Assembly: GCF_036231905.1 (NCBI RefSeq)
Contig: NZ_JAZARE010000008.1
Location: forward strand, 186,001-250,000
Length of the DNA stretch: 64,000 nt
Reading direction: 5' to 3'
DNA from: CAMLIZ01 sp036231905
GTDB lineage: Bacteria > Pseudomonadota > Gammaproteobacteria > Burkholderiales > Burkholderiaceae_C
Part shown: positions 53,133-61,209 of the stretch, one piece after another
How positions within the stretch are numbered: position 1 is the stretch's first letter
How the letters are laid out: each line of letters starts with the position of its first letter
The notes under the pieces: generated by a model
What the model saw: only the letters and a program-made list of their open reading frames with translations
What the model was told of the DNA's origin: nothing
Databases searched by the model: none
Made by a program: the position numbers and the translations under genes

Positions 53133-53935
53133 TCCTGGCGATCACGCACACCACCGAGTACCACTACAGCGAGCCGCTGAAGCACGCGATCCAGACGCTG
53201 TGCCTCACGCCGCGCTCGTCGGCGCACCAGACGGTGCAGCAGTGGCAGGTGAGCGGGCCGGGCCGCCTGTTCGCCAGCACCGACGGTTTCGGCAACTGCA
53301 TGCACACCTGCACGCTAGCGCGACGCGCGGTGCGAGGGCGGGTGCACGCGCATGGCGTGGTGAGCACCCATGCGTCGCCGTGGACAGTGGACGAGGAACC
53401 GGACATGCCGCCGCCCTGGCTGTACCTGCGGCCCACGCCGCTGGCCTGCGCCCATGCGCCGCTGCACCAGTGGGCGCGCAGCCTGCTGGCGCCTGCCCAA
53501 GCCGACGCGGCGGCCGTGCTGCAGCTGGCCGCCGGCGTGCGCGACCGGGTGCGCTATGAGCCGGGGCAGACCAGCGTGCACACCACCGCGCCACAGGCCT
53601 TCGACCATGGCAGCGGCGTGTGCCAGGACCAGGCCCATGTGTTCGTGGCCGCCTGCCGCAGCCTCGGCCTGCCGGCGCGGTACGTGAGCGGCTATTTCCA
53701 TGCGCCAGGCGCACCTGCGCTGGCCAGCCATGCCTGGGCCGAGGTCTGCCTGGACACGCAAGCGCGGCGCTGGCTGGGCATGGACATCACCCATGCTTGC
53801 GCCATCGACGAACGCCATGTTCGCCTGGCGGTGGGCCCCGACTACGCCGCCTGCGCGCCGGTGCGCGGCATGCGCAGCGGAGGTGGCGAGGAGCGCATGG
53901 AGGTCAGCGTGAGCATCAGCCGGGCCGACGCGTGA
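53129..53935 (+). CDS. transglutaminase-like protein, second module
   Basis: A 268-residue transglutaminase-fold protein from GTG 53129, overlapping the alpha-E stop by four bases. N-terminal ITHTTEYHYSEPLKHAIQTLCLTPR matches Bact_transglu_N; the core has Cys in GVCQDQAHVFVAA (about 164), His in ASHAWAEVCLD and Asp in LGMDITHA, where family members usually read LDPT. It closes the six-gene cluster. Its last 20 bases overlap the convergent secreted-protein gene. Confidence 0.9.
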   Translation: MILAITHTTEYHYSEPLKHAIQTLCLTPRSSAHQTVQQWQVSGPGRLFASTDGFGNCMHTCTLARRAVRGRVHAHGVVSTHASPWTVDEEPDMPPPWLYLRPTPLACAHAPLHQWARSLLAPAQADAAAVLQLAAGVRDRVRYEPGQTSVHTTAPQAFDHGSGVCQDQAHVFVAACRSLGLPARYVSGYFHAPGAPALASHAWAEVCLDTQARRWLGMDITHACAIDERHVRLAVGPDYAACAPVRGMRSGGGEERMEVSVSISRADA

Positions 53936-54494
53936 AGCGCATCTCGGCCAGCTTCACCAGCCGGCCGGATTGCAGGGCCACCTGGTAGAAGGTGAGGGTG
54001 CGCTTGTCGTTGCCCTCGTACGCTTCGGTCATGCGGTAGTTCACCGAGTGGCCATTGCCGTCGGGCTGCAGGGCGGTCCAGTACAGCGTGCGCGTCTGTT
54101 CGTTCCAGAAGCCGTAGTCGGTGCGCACCGCGCCGTCGTTGGTGTCCACCCAGGTGTCCACGTACTGCCGCGCCACGGGATCCCAGCCCCACACGCCGTG
54201 GCCCTGGAAAGTGGGCTGGCCCTTGGCACCCTCGGGGCCGTGCACCTGCAGGTCGTTGGTCACCCAATGGCCGTTGGCCAGCAGCACATTGGTCTGCACG
54301 CCCTTGGCCCCGCCGGTGCGCTCGCCACTGGCCGGGTCGAAGAAGCTGATGTCCGCGTCCCACACGCCCGCCTGCAGTCGCACCGGCTCGTACACGGCAG
54401 CCGGCGTGGCCGGCGGCGCGGCGGCGGGCTGGGCTTGCGCCATGCCTGCGGCCAACAACAGACACAGGGTGATCGTGGACATCATGGTGCGCAT
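53916..54494 (-). CDS. secreted DUF1579-like hypothetical protein
   Basis: A 192-residue exported protein (signal peptide ending near AQAQP, about residue 22). The mature part, with QAGVWDADISFFDPASGERTGGAKG and VQTNVLLANGHWVTNDL, resembles the lipocalin-like DUF1579 family of beta-rich proteins with GxW and FxG-type motifs. No active site is seen. ATG 54482 is an alternative start. Convergent overlap of 20 bases with the transglutaminase gene. Confidence 0.75.
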   Translation of the reverse strand: MRTMMSTITLCLLLAAGMAQAQPAAAPPATPAAVYEPVRLQAGVWDADISFFDPASGERTGGAKGVQTNVLLANGHWVTNDLQVHGPEGAKGQPTFQGHGVWGWDPVARQYVDTWVDTNDGAVRTDYGFWNEQTRTLYWTALQPDGNGHSVNYRMTEAYEGNDKRTLTFYQVALQSGRLVKLAEMRFTRRPG

Positions 54495-54626
54495 GGCGGC
54501 ACTCCCGGTGGATGAAAGGCGCGCATCTTAGGAGGGGCGGCGCGGTCTCAGGCGTGCATGCGACCAGTGGCGGTTCTGGGAGGATGGACTACAGTGACCG
54601 ACATCCCCTAGCATGGCAAAACACCC

Positions 54627-54902
54627 ATGGGCATCGAACTGAACAAGGACGCACGCAACCAGGCGATCCTCTCCATCGAACGCTACTTCAAGGAACACAT
54701 GGACGAGCCGATCGGCAACATCCAGGCGATGGGGTTGCTTGGTTTCTTTCTCGAGGAGGTCGGCCCCTGCATCTACAACCAGGCGGTGGCCGACGTGCAG
54801 GAACGGCTGCTGATGCGGGTGCAGGAGCTGGACATCGAATGCCACAAGGACGAGTTCGGCTACTGGCAGAAGTACGAGCAGGGGCAGAAGAAGCGACGCT
54901 GA
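54627..54902 (+). CDS. DUF2164 family protein
   Basis: A 91-residue small protein, MGIELNKDARNQAILSIERY, continuing with PIGNIQAMGLLGFFLEEVGPCIYNQAV; this is the pattern of DUF2164, small cytoplasmic helical proteins of unknown function found widely in proteobacteria. The C-terminus is strongly basic (KKRR). Monocistronic; followed within 12 bases by copy 2 of the bipartite repeat. Confidence 0.85.
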   Translation: MGIELNKDARNQAILSIERYFKEHMDEPIGNIQAMGLLGFFLEEVGPCIYNQAVADVQERLLMRVQELDIECHKDEFGYWQKYEQGQKKRR

Positions 54903-54913
54903 GGGTGCGGCGG

Positions 54914-55165
54914 GATCGGGCCGGCGGGGCGCTCTGCTGCGCTCATGTCCCCCGGCGCCGGCCTGCGGCCGTCACCTCCTCCTTTACTTCGCTACGCAGA
55001 ACGCCCCGCCGTCCCGATCTGGCAACACCGGGCTGTTCGACGGTTGAAAGCCACTGCGCGTCGAAGCGAGGGCGGCGGGTGCCCGACCCCGGGAAGTAAA
55101 GGAGGAGGCGCGGGCGCAGCCTGCGCCGGGGGACATGAGCGGGGTCGGGCACCCGCCGCCCTCGC
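54914..55165. repeat. bipartite inverted-repeat element, copy 2
   Basis: The best-preserved copy, lying between two convergent genes and filling most of a 310-base gap. Stem A arms are 54914-54937 and 54996-55019 (core GGGCCGGCGGGG with CCCCGCCGTCCC). Stem B arms are 55066-55091 and 55140-55165, a perfect 26-base inverted repeat. The A loop (GCGCTCATGTCCCCC ... CCTCCTCCTTTACTTCGC) is complementary to the B loop (GAAGTAAAGGAGGAGG ... GGGGGACATGAGCG). A third small inverted repeat TTCGACG / CGTCGAA lies between the stems. Confidence 0.9.
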
Positions 55166-55212
55166 CGCACCAGCCCGCCAGCCGCGTCCGCCGCGCCACC
55201 ACCAGCGGACCG

Positions 55213-56514
55213 TCACCCCTTCATGTGCGCCGGCAGCCAGGTCACCAGCTGCGGGAAGGCATACACCAGCGCCACCGCCACCACCATGATGAAGAAGAAG
55301 GGCAGGGTCACGCGGGCGATCCAGCTGATCTCGCGCTTGGTCATGCCCTGCAGCACAAAGAGGTTGAAGCCCACCGGCGGCGTGATCTGCGCCATCTCCA
55401 CCACCAGCACGATGAAGATGCCGAACCACAGCGGGTCGATGCCGGCCTTCTGCACGGTGGGCATGATCACGCCCATGGTGAGCACCACCATGGAAATGCC
55501 GTCGAGGAAGCAGCCCAGGATGGCATAGAAGATCGTGAGCGCCACGATCAGCTGCACCTTGCTCAGGCCCAGCGTGGCGATCCATTCGGCCAGGTGGCGC
55601 GGCAGGCCGATGTAGCCCATCGACAAGGTGAGAAAAGCCGCGCCGGCCAGGATGAGCGCGATCATGCAATACAGCCGCGTGCCGCCCAGCAGCGACTGCT
55701 TGAAGGTGGCCCAGTCCATCGACCCCTGCGCCGCCGACAGGACGAGCGAGCCCACCACGCCGATGGCCGCGGCCTCCGTGGCGGTGGCCACGCCGGTGTA
55801 GATGGAGCCCAGCACCGCCACGATCAGCAGCACCACCGGGATGAGGCTGCGCGAGGCCGCCAGCTTCTGCATGAAGGACAGGCGCTGGTCGCGCGGCGGC
55901 ACGGCGCCAGGGTGGCGCAAGGCCCACAGCACGATGTAGCCGGAGAACAGCAGCGCCAGCATGATGCCGGGGATGACGCCGGCGATGAACAGCTCCGCGA
56001 TCGACACGTCGGCGGTGACACCGTAGACGATCATGATGATCGAGGGCGGGATCAGCAGGCCCAGCGTGCCGGCGCCGGCCAGCGAGCCGATGGAGATGTC
56101 GTCCGGATAGCCGCGCTTGGCCAGCTCCGGCAGCGACATCTTGCCAATGGTGGCGCAGGTGGCCGCACTCGAGCCCGACACCGCGGCGAAGATGGCGCAG
56201 CCCATCACGTTCACGTGCAGCAGGCGGCCGGGCAGCCACTGCATCCAGGGCGCCAGGCCCTTGAACATGTCCTGCGACAGGCGCGTGCGGAACAGGATCT
56301 CGCCCATCCACACGAACAGCGGCAGCGCGGTCAAGGTCCAGCTGGAGGACGAGCCCCAGATGGTGAGCGCCATCGCGTCGCCCGCGGGCCGGGCGCTGAA
56401 CAGCTGCATGCCGATCCAGGCCACGCCCGAGAGCGTGAGCCCGATCCAGACCCCGCTCGCGAGAATCAGGAACAGCGCCGCGATCAGCAGCGTGGTGACG
56501 AGCAGGTCGTTCAT
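55213..56514 (-). CDS. dctM: TRAP transporter large permease (DctM)
   Basis: A 433-residue membrane protein with about twelve helices. AAVSGSSAATCATIGKMSLPELAKRGYPDDISIGSLAGAGTLGLLIPPSI and EMAQITPPVGFNLFVLQGM are hallmark DctM motifs. It forms the transport channel with DctQ and receives substrate from DctP. Start at 56514, six bases after the dctQ stop. It is the last gene of a DctP-Q-M operon. The gene end faces the bipartite repeat copy 2. Confidence 0.95.
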   Translation of the reverse strand: MNDLLVTTLLIAALFLILASGVWIGLTLSGVAWIGMQLFSARPAGDAMALTIWGSSSSWTLTALPLFVWMGEILFRTRLSQDMFKGLAPWMQWLPGRLLHVNVMGCAIFAAVSGSSAATCATIGKMSLPELAKRGYPDDISIGSLAGAGTLGLLIPPSIIMIVYGVTADVSIAELFIAGVIPGIMLALLFSGYIVLWALRHPGAVPPRDQRLSFMQKLAASRSLIPVVLLIVAVLGSIYTGVATATEAAAIGVVGSLVLSAAQGSMDWATFKQSLLGGTRLYCMIALILAGAAFLTLSMGYIGLPRHLAEWIATLGLSKVQLIVALTIFYAILGCFLDGISMVVLTMGVIMPTVQKAGIDPLWFGIFIVLVVEMAQITPPVGFNLFVLQGMTKREISWIARVTLPFFFIMVVAVALVYAFPQLVTWLPAHMKG

Positions 56515-56520
56515 GCGGGC

Positions 56521-57030
56521 TCATTCATTGCGAAGCGGCTCCTCGGTGGCCGGCAGCACCCGCTGGCCGCGCAGCTCCAGCACCAGGTCGTCCAGCATCG
56601 CGATCAGCAGCACCAGCGCGCCCACCACCATCGCCAGCTGCGGTATCCACAGCGGCGTGGCGTCGGTGCCGGTGGACACGTCGTTGAACTCATGCGACTG
56701 CCAGGCCAGCTTGGCGCTGTAGAACGCGAACAGCCCGGCCAGCAGGGTGCCGGCCACCAGCGTCCAGATCTCGAGCGCGCGCCGCAGCCGCGGGGGCACC
56801 GCGTTCACCAGCAAGGTCACGCGGATGTGCTCGCCGCGCTTGAGCGTGTGCGCCAGCGAGAGGAAACCGGCCGCGGCCAGCAGGAAGCCGGCATAGCTGT
56901 CCACACCCTGCACGTTGAAGCCCAGCTGCCGGCTCACCACCGACAGCAGCACCGCCACCAGCAGCCCCACCATGGCGATCGCCGCCAGGGCAGCGGCACC
57001 GTCGTACAGCGCGTCGAGCAGGCGCCTCAC
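56521..57030 (-). CDS. dctQ: TRAP transporter small permease (DctQ)
   Basis: A 169-residue four-helix membrane protein. VLLSVVSRQLGFNVQGVDSYAGFLLAAAGFLSLAHTLKRGEHIRV is the typical DctQ block, followed by helices around AGTLLAGLFAFYSAKLAW and IPQLAMVVGALVLLIAML. It lies between dctP (7-base gap) and dctM. Confidence 0.93.
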   Translation of the reverse strand: MRRLLDALYDGAAALAAIAMVGLLVAVLLSVVSRQLGFNVQGVDSYAGFLLAAAGFLSLAHTLKRGEHIRVTLLVNAVPPRLRRALEIWTLVAGTLLAGLFAFYSAKLAWQSHEFNDVSTGTDATPLWIPQLAMVVGALVLLIAMLDDLVLELRGQRVLPATEEPLRNE

Positions 57031-57037
57031 AGGCGGC

Positions 57038-58048
57038 TCACTTCTTGGCCGGCGCCTTGGCGGCCGCGGCGGCCTGAGCCTTCTTGAAGGAGGCGACCAG
57101 CGCCTGCCCGTCCGGCCCGGCGCTCTTTTCCCAGTCGGCCAGCATGATGGCGCCCACCTGCTGCAGGTCCTGCTTGAGCTTGGCCTGCGGGCGGTGGATG
57201 GTCATGCCCTTGTCGGCCAGCTGCTGCTTGTACCACTCGTTCTTTTCCTGGCTCACCTTCCAGCCGCGCGCGTCGGCCTCGGCGGCGGCCTTGAGCAGCG
57301 CGTCCTGCGTGGGCTTGTCCAGCGACTCGAAGGCCTTCTTGTTCACGATGACAGCGTTCTTGGGCAGCCAGGCCTGGGTGTCGTAAAAGTTCTTGATGTG
57401 CTCGTAGGTCTTGGTGTCGTAGCCGGTGGAGCCCGACGACATGTAGCTCTCCACCGTGCCGGTGGCCAGCGCCTGCGTCAGCTCGGCCGCCTGGATGGTG
57501 ACCGGCTGCGCGCCGATCAGTTCGGCGATGCGCGCGGTGGCCGGGCTGTAGGCGCGCCACTTGATGCCGCGCATGTCGGCCACCGAGTTGATCAGCTTCT
57601 TGGTGTAGATGCCCTGCGGCGGCCAGGCCACCGCGTACAGCAGCCTCATGCCCTGCGACTGCAGCAGCTTGTCCAGCGCGGGGCGCTGCACGTCGTAGAG
57701 GATCCGGGCGTCCTCGTAGGAATTGGCAAGGAAGGGAATGCCGTCCAGCGCGTAGATCGGGTTTTCGTTGGCGAAGTTCGCCAGCAGGATCTCGCCGGCC
57801 TGGGCCTGGCCACCCTGCACCGCGCGCTTGATCTCGTTGGCCTTGAACAGCGACGCATTGGGGTGCACCGTGATCTTGAGCTTGCCGCCGGTGGCCTTGT
57901 CCACGTCGGCCGCGAACTGCACCAGGTTCTCGGTGTGGAAGTTGGAGGGGGGGTAGGCGCTGGGCAGGTCCCATTTGGTCTGGGCGCTGGCGGCGCTGGC
58001 CAGGGCCAGGGCGGCGGCGCCCAGCAGCAGAGAACGTCGAGCGGTCAT
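57038..58048 (-). CDS. dctP: TRAP transporter substrate-binding protein (DctP)
   Basis: A 336-residue periplasmic protein with signal peptide MTARRSLLLGAAALALASAA, cleaved after ASA-Q. The region KWDLPSAYPPSNFHTENLVQFAADVDKATGGKLKITVHPNASLFKANEIKRA and the carboxylate-binding Arg near DMRGIKWRAYSP fit DctP. C-terminal Ala/Lys-rich tail. The ligand is probably a carboxylate, but the exact compound is unknown. Promoter-like sequence lies at 58162-58135. Divergent from a MarR-type regulator that may control it. Confidence 0.92.
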   Translation of the reverse strand: MTARRSLLLGAAALALASAASAQTKWDLPSAYPPSNFHTENLVQFAADVDKATGGKLKITVHPNASLFKANEIKRAVQGGQAQAGEILLANFANENPIYALDGIPFLANSYEDARILYDVQRPALDKLLQSQGMRLLYAVAWPPQGIYTKKLINSVADMRGIKWRAYSPATARIAELIGAQPVTIQAAELTQALATGTVESYMSSGSTGYDTKTYEHIKNFYDTQAWLPKNAVIVNKKAFESLDKPTQDALLKAAAEADARGWKVSQEKNEWYKQQLADKGMTIHRPQAKLKQDLQQVGAIMLADWEKSAGPDGQALVASFKKAQAAAAAKAPAKK

Positions 58049-58134
58049 GCGAACTCCTGCAGGAAATAGGTCGGAACGGAGCATGGCGGCTGCCGGCGCA
58101 GCGCTGGATCGGTGTTGACCCGGGTGTGCCCCAG

Positions 58135-58162
58135 TCTAGAAATCATTACGATAAATTGTCAA
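58135..58162 (-). promoter_or_regulatory. probable sigma-70 promoter of the dctPQM operon
   Basis: In a locally AT-rich stretch, minus-strand TTGACA (58162-58157) is a perfect -35 hexamer, with TCTAGA (58140-58135) at 16-base spacing as a weak -10. The overlapping ATTG-T-CAAT palindrome (58156-58164) could bind the divergent MarR-like regulator. Confidence 0.45.
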
Positions 58163-58204
58163 TAAAACTTCAACGTCTCATCAACGAATTCCGGGAAACC
58201 ACCG

Positions 58205-58726
58205 ATGCCGCGCAAACCCTCCAGCCCCGCCGGCGGCGGCATCGTGTCGTCGTCCCACCTGGTCTCCCCGCGCAGCGTGGAGCTGAGCGAGTTCGAGTTC
58301 GGTCTGATCGTGGCCTGGAACGCCTTCTCGCGCTGGGCCGTGCGCTGCATGGACGCCGCCGGCTGCCCCGACCTGGCCATCACCGACGTGCTGCTGCTGC
58401 ACAACCTGAACCACCGTGCGCGCAACAAGAAGCTTGCCGACATTTGCTTCATGTTGAACTACGAGGATACGCACGTCGTGGCCTACTCCTTGAAGAAGCT
58501 GGTGGCCGCCGGCCTGGCGCGGGCGGACAAGGTGGGCAAGGAGGTGGCCTACAGCCCCACGCCTGCGGGCGAGGCGGCGGTGCAGCAATACCGCCAGGTG
58601 CGCGAAGCCTGCCTGGTGAGCAGCCTGGACATCGAGCGCAACCACGACATCGGGGAGCTGGCCCGCCTGTTGCGCACCATGTCGGGCATGTACGACCAGG
58701 CCGCACGCGCGGCAACCTCGCTTTAG
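58205..58726 (+). CDS. MarR-like winged-helix regulator
   Basis: A 173-residue regulator. After a Ser/Pro-rich start, SEFEFGLIVAWNAFSRWAVRCM forms the first helix, NKKLADICFMLNYEDTHVVAYSLKKLVAAGL the recognition helix region and KVGKEVAYSPTPAGEAAVQQY the wing. This is the MarR winged-helix layout (PF13463-like subgroup). It stands divergent from dctP and 14 bases before a LysR gene on the same strand. Likely controls the TRAP operon; inference from arrangement. Confidence 0.85.
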   Translation: MPRKPSSPAGGGIVSSSHLVSPRSVELSEFEFGLIVAWNAFSRWAVRCMDAAGCPDLAITDVLLLHNLNHRARNKKLADICFMLNYEDTHVVAYSLKKLVAAGLARADKVGKEVAYSPTPAGEAAVQQYRQVREACLVSSLDIERNHDIGELARLLRTMSGMYDQAARAATSL

Positions 58727-58740
58727 CGGGCCGCACTGCC

Positions 58741-59673
58741 ATGAACCAGCGTTTTGTCGAGGCCTTCTACTGGGTGGCCACCCTGCGCAGCATGACGCGC
58801 GCGGCCGAGAAGCTGTTCATGACGCAGTCGGCCATCTCCAGCCGCATCTCCGCGCTGGAAGAGGAACTCGGCGTGCTGCTGATCGACCGGCGCGACAAGC
58901 AGCAGTTCAGCCTCACGAACGCCGGTGTCCGTTTCCTGAGCTACTCCGAGCGCTTGATGGCGCTGCATCGGCAATTGCGCGACGAACTGGGCACCGAGGA
59001 TGGCAGCGCCCACCTGCTGCGCGTGGGCGCGGTGGAGTCGGCACTGCACACCTGGCTGATCCCGCTGCTCAAGCACCTGCGCACGGAGCATCCCAAGCTC
59101 GAGCTCGAGCTCACGGTGGAGATCACGCCGGTGCTGCTCGAACAGGTCAAGCGCGGCAACCTCGACCTGGTGTTCGCGGCCTCGTCGCTGGCCGCCACCG
59201 GCATCCGCACCCGCGCACTGCCGCCCATGGCCATGGTGTTCGTGGGGCCCACCAGCATGAAGCGGCGCGAGCCGTATTCACTGGCCGAAATCGTCAGCCA
59301 GGAACTGATGACCTTCCAGCGCGGCTCGCAGCCGCACGTGGCGCTGCTGGAGCTGCTGCGCGGCGCGGGTGTGGAGCCGCCGCGCCTGCACACGGTGTCG
59401 TCCATCCCGGCGATGGTGCGCCTGATCGAAAGCGGCTTCGGCATCGCCACGCTGCCCTACGTGGCAGCCAAGACCCTGGTGCGCGGCCACGACGTCGCCA
59501 TCCTGCCCTGCGACACCGAGCTGCCGGCCCTGCCGCTGCATGCGAGCTACCGGCTCGATCCGAGCTCGTCGGCCCTGGCCGCCGTGGTGCGGGGCGCGCT
59601 GCAGTTCATCGACGACTTCGTCGCCGGCCAATCGGCCGGCAAGCGCGCCCCCCGCGCTGCCGGCTCGGCTTGA
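58741..59673 (+). CDS. LysR family transcriptional regulator
   Basis: A 310-residue LTTR. The N-terminal HTH reads FVEAFYWVATLRSMTRAAEKLFMTQSAISSRISALEEELGVLLIDRR; the rest is a periplasmic-binding-protein-like effector domain. It begins 14 bases after the MarR-like gene and is 201 bases upstream of the Liv operon on the same strand, so either neighbouring transporter may be its target. Effector unknown. Confidence 0.92.
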   Translation: MNQRFVEAFYWVATLRSMTRAAEKLFMTQSAISSRISALEEELGVLLIDRRDKQQFSLTNAGVRFLSYSERLMALHRQLRDELGTEDGSAHLLRVGAVESALHTWLIPLLKHLRTEHPKLELELTVEITPVLLEQVKRGNLDLVFAASSLAATGIRTRALPPMAMVFVGPTSMKRREPYSLAEIVSQELMTFQRGSQPHVALLELLRGAGVEPPRLHTVSSIPAMVRLIESGFGIATLPYVAAKTLVRGHDVAILPCDTELPALPLHASYRLDPSSSALAAVVRGALQFIDDFVAGQSAGKRAPRAAGSA

Positions 59674-59874
59674 GCCGAACGCGTCTCGCCTGACCACTGC
59701 CAGGCGCCTGCCGCACCGTGGTGCGCGCCTGCGCAAAAGCGGTGCAGATGCACGGTCGGCCTCACAAGAAAAACTGATGGCCAGACCAAAAGAATTTGCG
59801 TTTGCGCCGGCCCGGGCAGCGAAAACACAATGGTTCACATGCCCCTTTGCATGACCACCTCAACGAGGAGACAC

Positions 59875-61137
59875 ATGAAAGCAATCTGGAAAGCAAGGCT
59901 CGTTGCCACCGCGTTCGCCGCAGCGTTCGGCGCCTCGGCGCAGGCCCAGCAGGAGATCAAGATCGGCGTGATCTATCCGCTCACCGGCTCGCTGGCAGCA
60001 GCCGGCGCCGAGATGCGCAGCGCGCTCGAACTGGCGGCCGACATCATCAACAACGGGGCCAAGGGCGTGGGCGACCTGCCGTTCGCCGCGGGCGGCGGCC
60101 TGCCCAACCTGAAGGGCGCGAAGATCAAGCTGGTGTTTGCCGATCACCAGGGCAACCCGCAGATCGGCTCCACCGAAGCCGAGCGCCTGATCAGCCAGGA
60201 GAAGGTGGTGGCGCTGGTCGGCGCCTACAACAGCAACGTCACGGCCACGGCCAGCCAGGTGGCCGAGCGCAACAAGGTGCCGTTCCTGAACCCGGAGTCC
60301 TCGTCGCAATCGCTCACCCTGCGCGGCTTCAAGTGGTTCTTCCGCACCACGCCGCACGATGAGTTCTTTGCCCACAACGCCTTCGAGTTCCTGAAGGAAG
60401 TAGAAGGCAAGAAGAACATCAAGATCGCCAGCGTGGCCACCTTCAGCGAGAACACGCTGTTCGGCAACGAGGCCTCCAAGCTGCAAAGCAAGATGGCCGG
60501 CATGCAGGGCTACAACATCGTCAAGCAGGTGAGCTACCCGGCCAAGACGACGCAGCTCACCTCGGAAGTGCAGACGCTGAAGGCGGCCAACCCGACGGTG
60601 CTGGTGCAGAACTCGTACTCCGAGGCCATCCTGTCGATGAAGACCTACAAGGAGCTGGGCTACCTGCCGGACATGATCCTGGCCAACGATGCCGGCTTTG
60701 CGGACACCGAGTTCGTGAAGACGCTGGGCAAGGACGCCGAGTACGTGATCTCGCGCGAAGTGTGGGCGCTGGACCTGGCGCAGAAGAAGCCGATCATCAA
60801 GCAGGTGAACGACCTCTTCAACGCGCGCTACAAGATCAACTTCACCGGCAACTCCGCACGCAGCTTCACCGGCCTGATGGTGATGGCCGATGCGATCAAC
60901 CGCGCCGGCAGCACCGACCCGGAAGCCATCCGCAAGGCACTCACCGAGACCAACATCCCGGCCGCCAAGCTCATCATGCCGTGGAAGGGCGTGAAGTTCG
61001 ACGAGAGCGGCCAGAACACCCTGGGCGCCGGCATCCTGGTGCAGATCCTCGACGGCAAGTACAACACCATTTGGCCGGCCGACCTGGCCACCCGCGAAGT
61101 GGTGTGGCCCATGCCGAAGTGGGACCAGCGCCGCTGA
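59875..61137 (+). CDS. ABC transporter substrate-binding protein, branched-chain amino acid type
   Basis: A 420-residue periplasmic protein with signal peptide ending at ASAQAQ (about residue 24). QEIKIGVIYPLTGSLAAAGAEMRSALELAADIIN and KVVALVGAYNSNVTATASQVAER are characteristic of the Leu/Ile/Val-binding (Peripla_BP_6) family. The start at 59875 follows GAGGAG with ideal spacing. Family members bind amino acids, amides, urea or aromatic acids; the ligand is not deducible. First gene of a Liv-type operon. Confidence 0.93.
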   Translation: MKAIWKARLVATAFAAAFGASAQAQQEIKIGVIYPLTGSLAAAGAEMRSALELAADIINNGAKGVGDLPFAAGGGLPNLKGAKIKLVFADHQGNPQIGSTEAERLISQEKVVALVGAYNSNVTATASQVAERNKVPFLNPESSSQSLTLRGFKWFFRTTPHDEFFAHNAFEFLKEVEGKKNIKIASVATFSENTLFGNEASKLQSKMAGMQGYNIVKQVSYPAKTTQLTSEVQTLKAANPTVLVQNSYSEAILSMKTYKELGYLPDMILANDAGFADTEFVKTLGKDAEYVISREVWALDLAQKKPIIKQVNDLFNARYKINFTGNSARSFTGLMVMADAINRAGSTDPEAIRKALTETNIPAAKLIMPWKGVKFDESGQNTLGAGILVQILDGKYNTIWPADLATREVVWPMPKWDQRR

Positions 61138-61209
61138 TCGTCGATCGCCGCGCCGGCTTGTGCCCTGCTTGATCCGGGTGCAGGCCGCCGCCGCGGCAAG
61201 GAGCCTGCC

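Noticed and set aside
59674..59874. Sigma-54 promoter candidate (TGGC ... TTGC) ahead of the Liv operon
   Set aside because: Spacing between the two blocks is several bases too long for a -24/-12 promoter.
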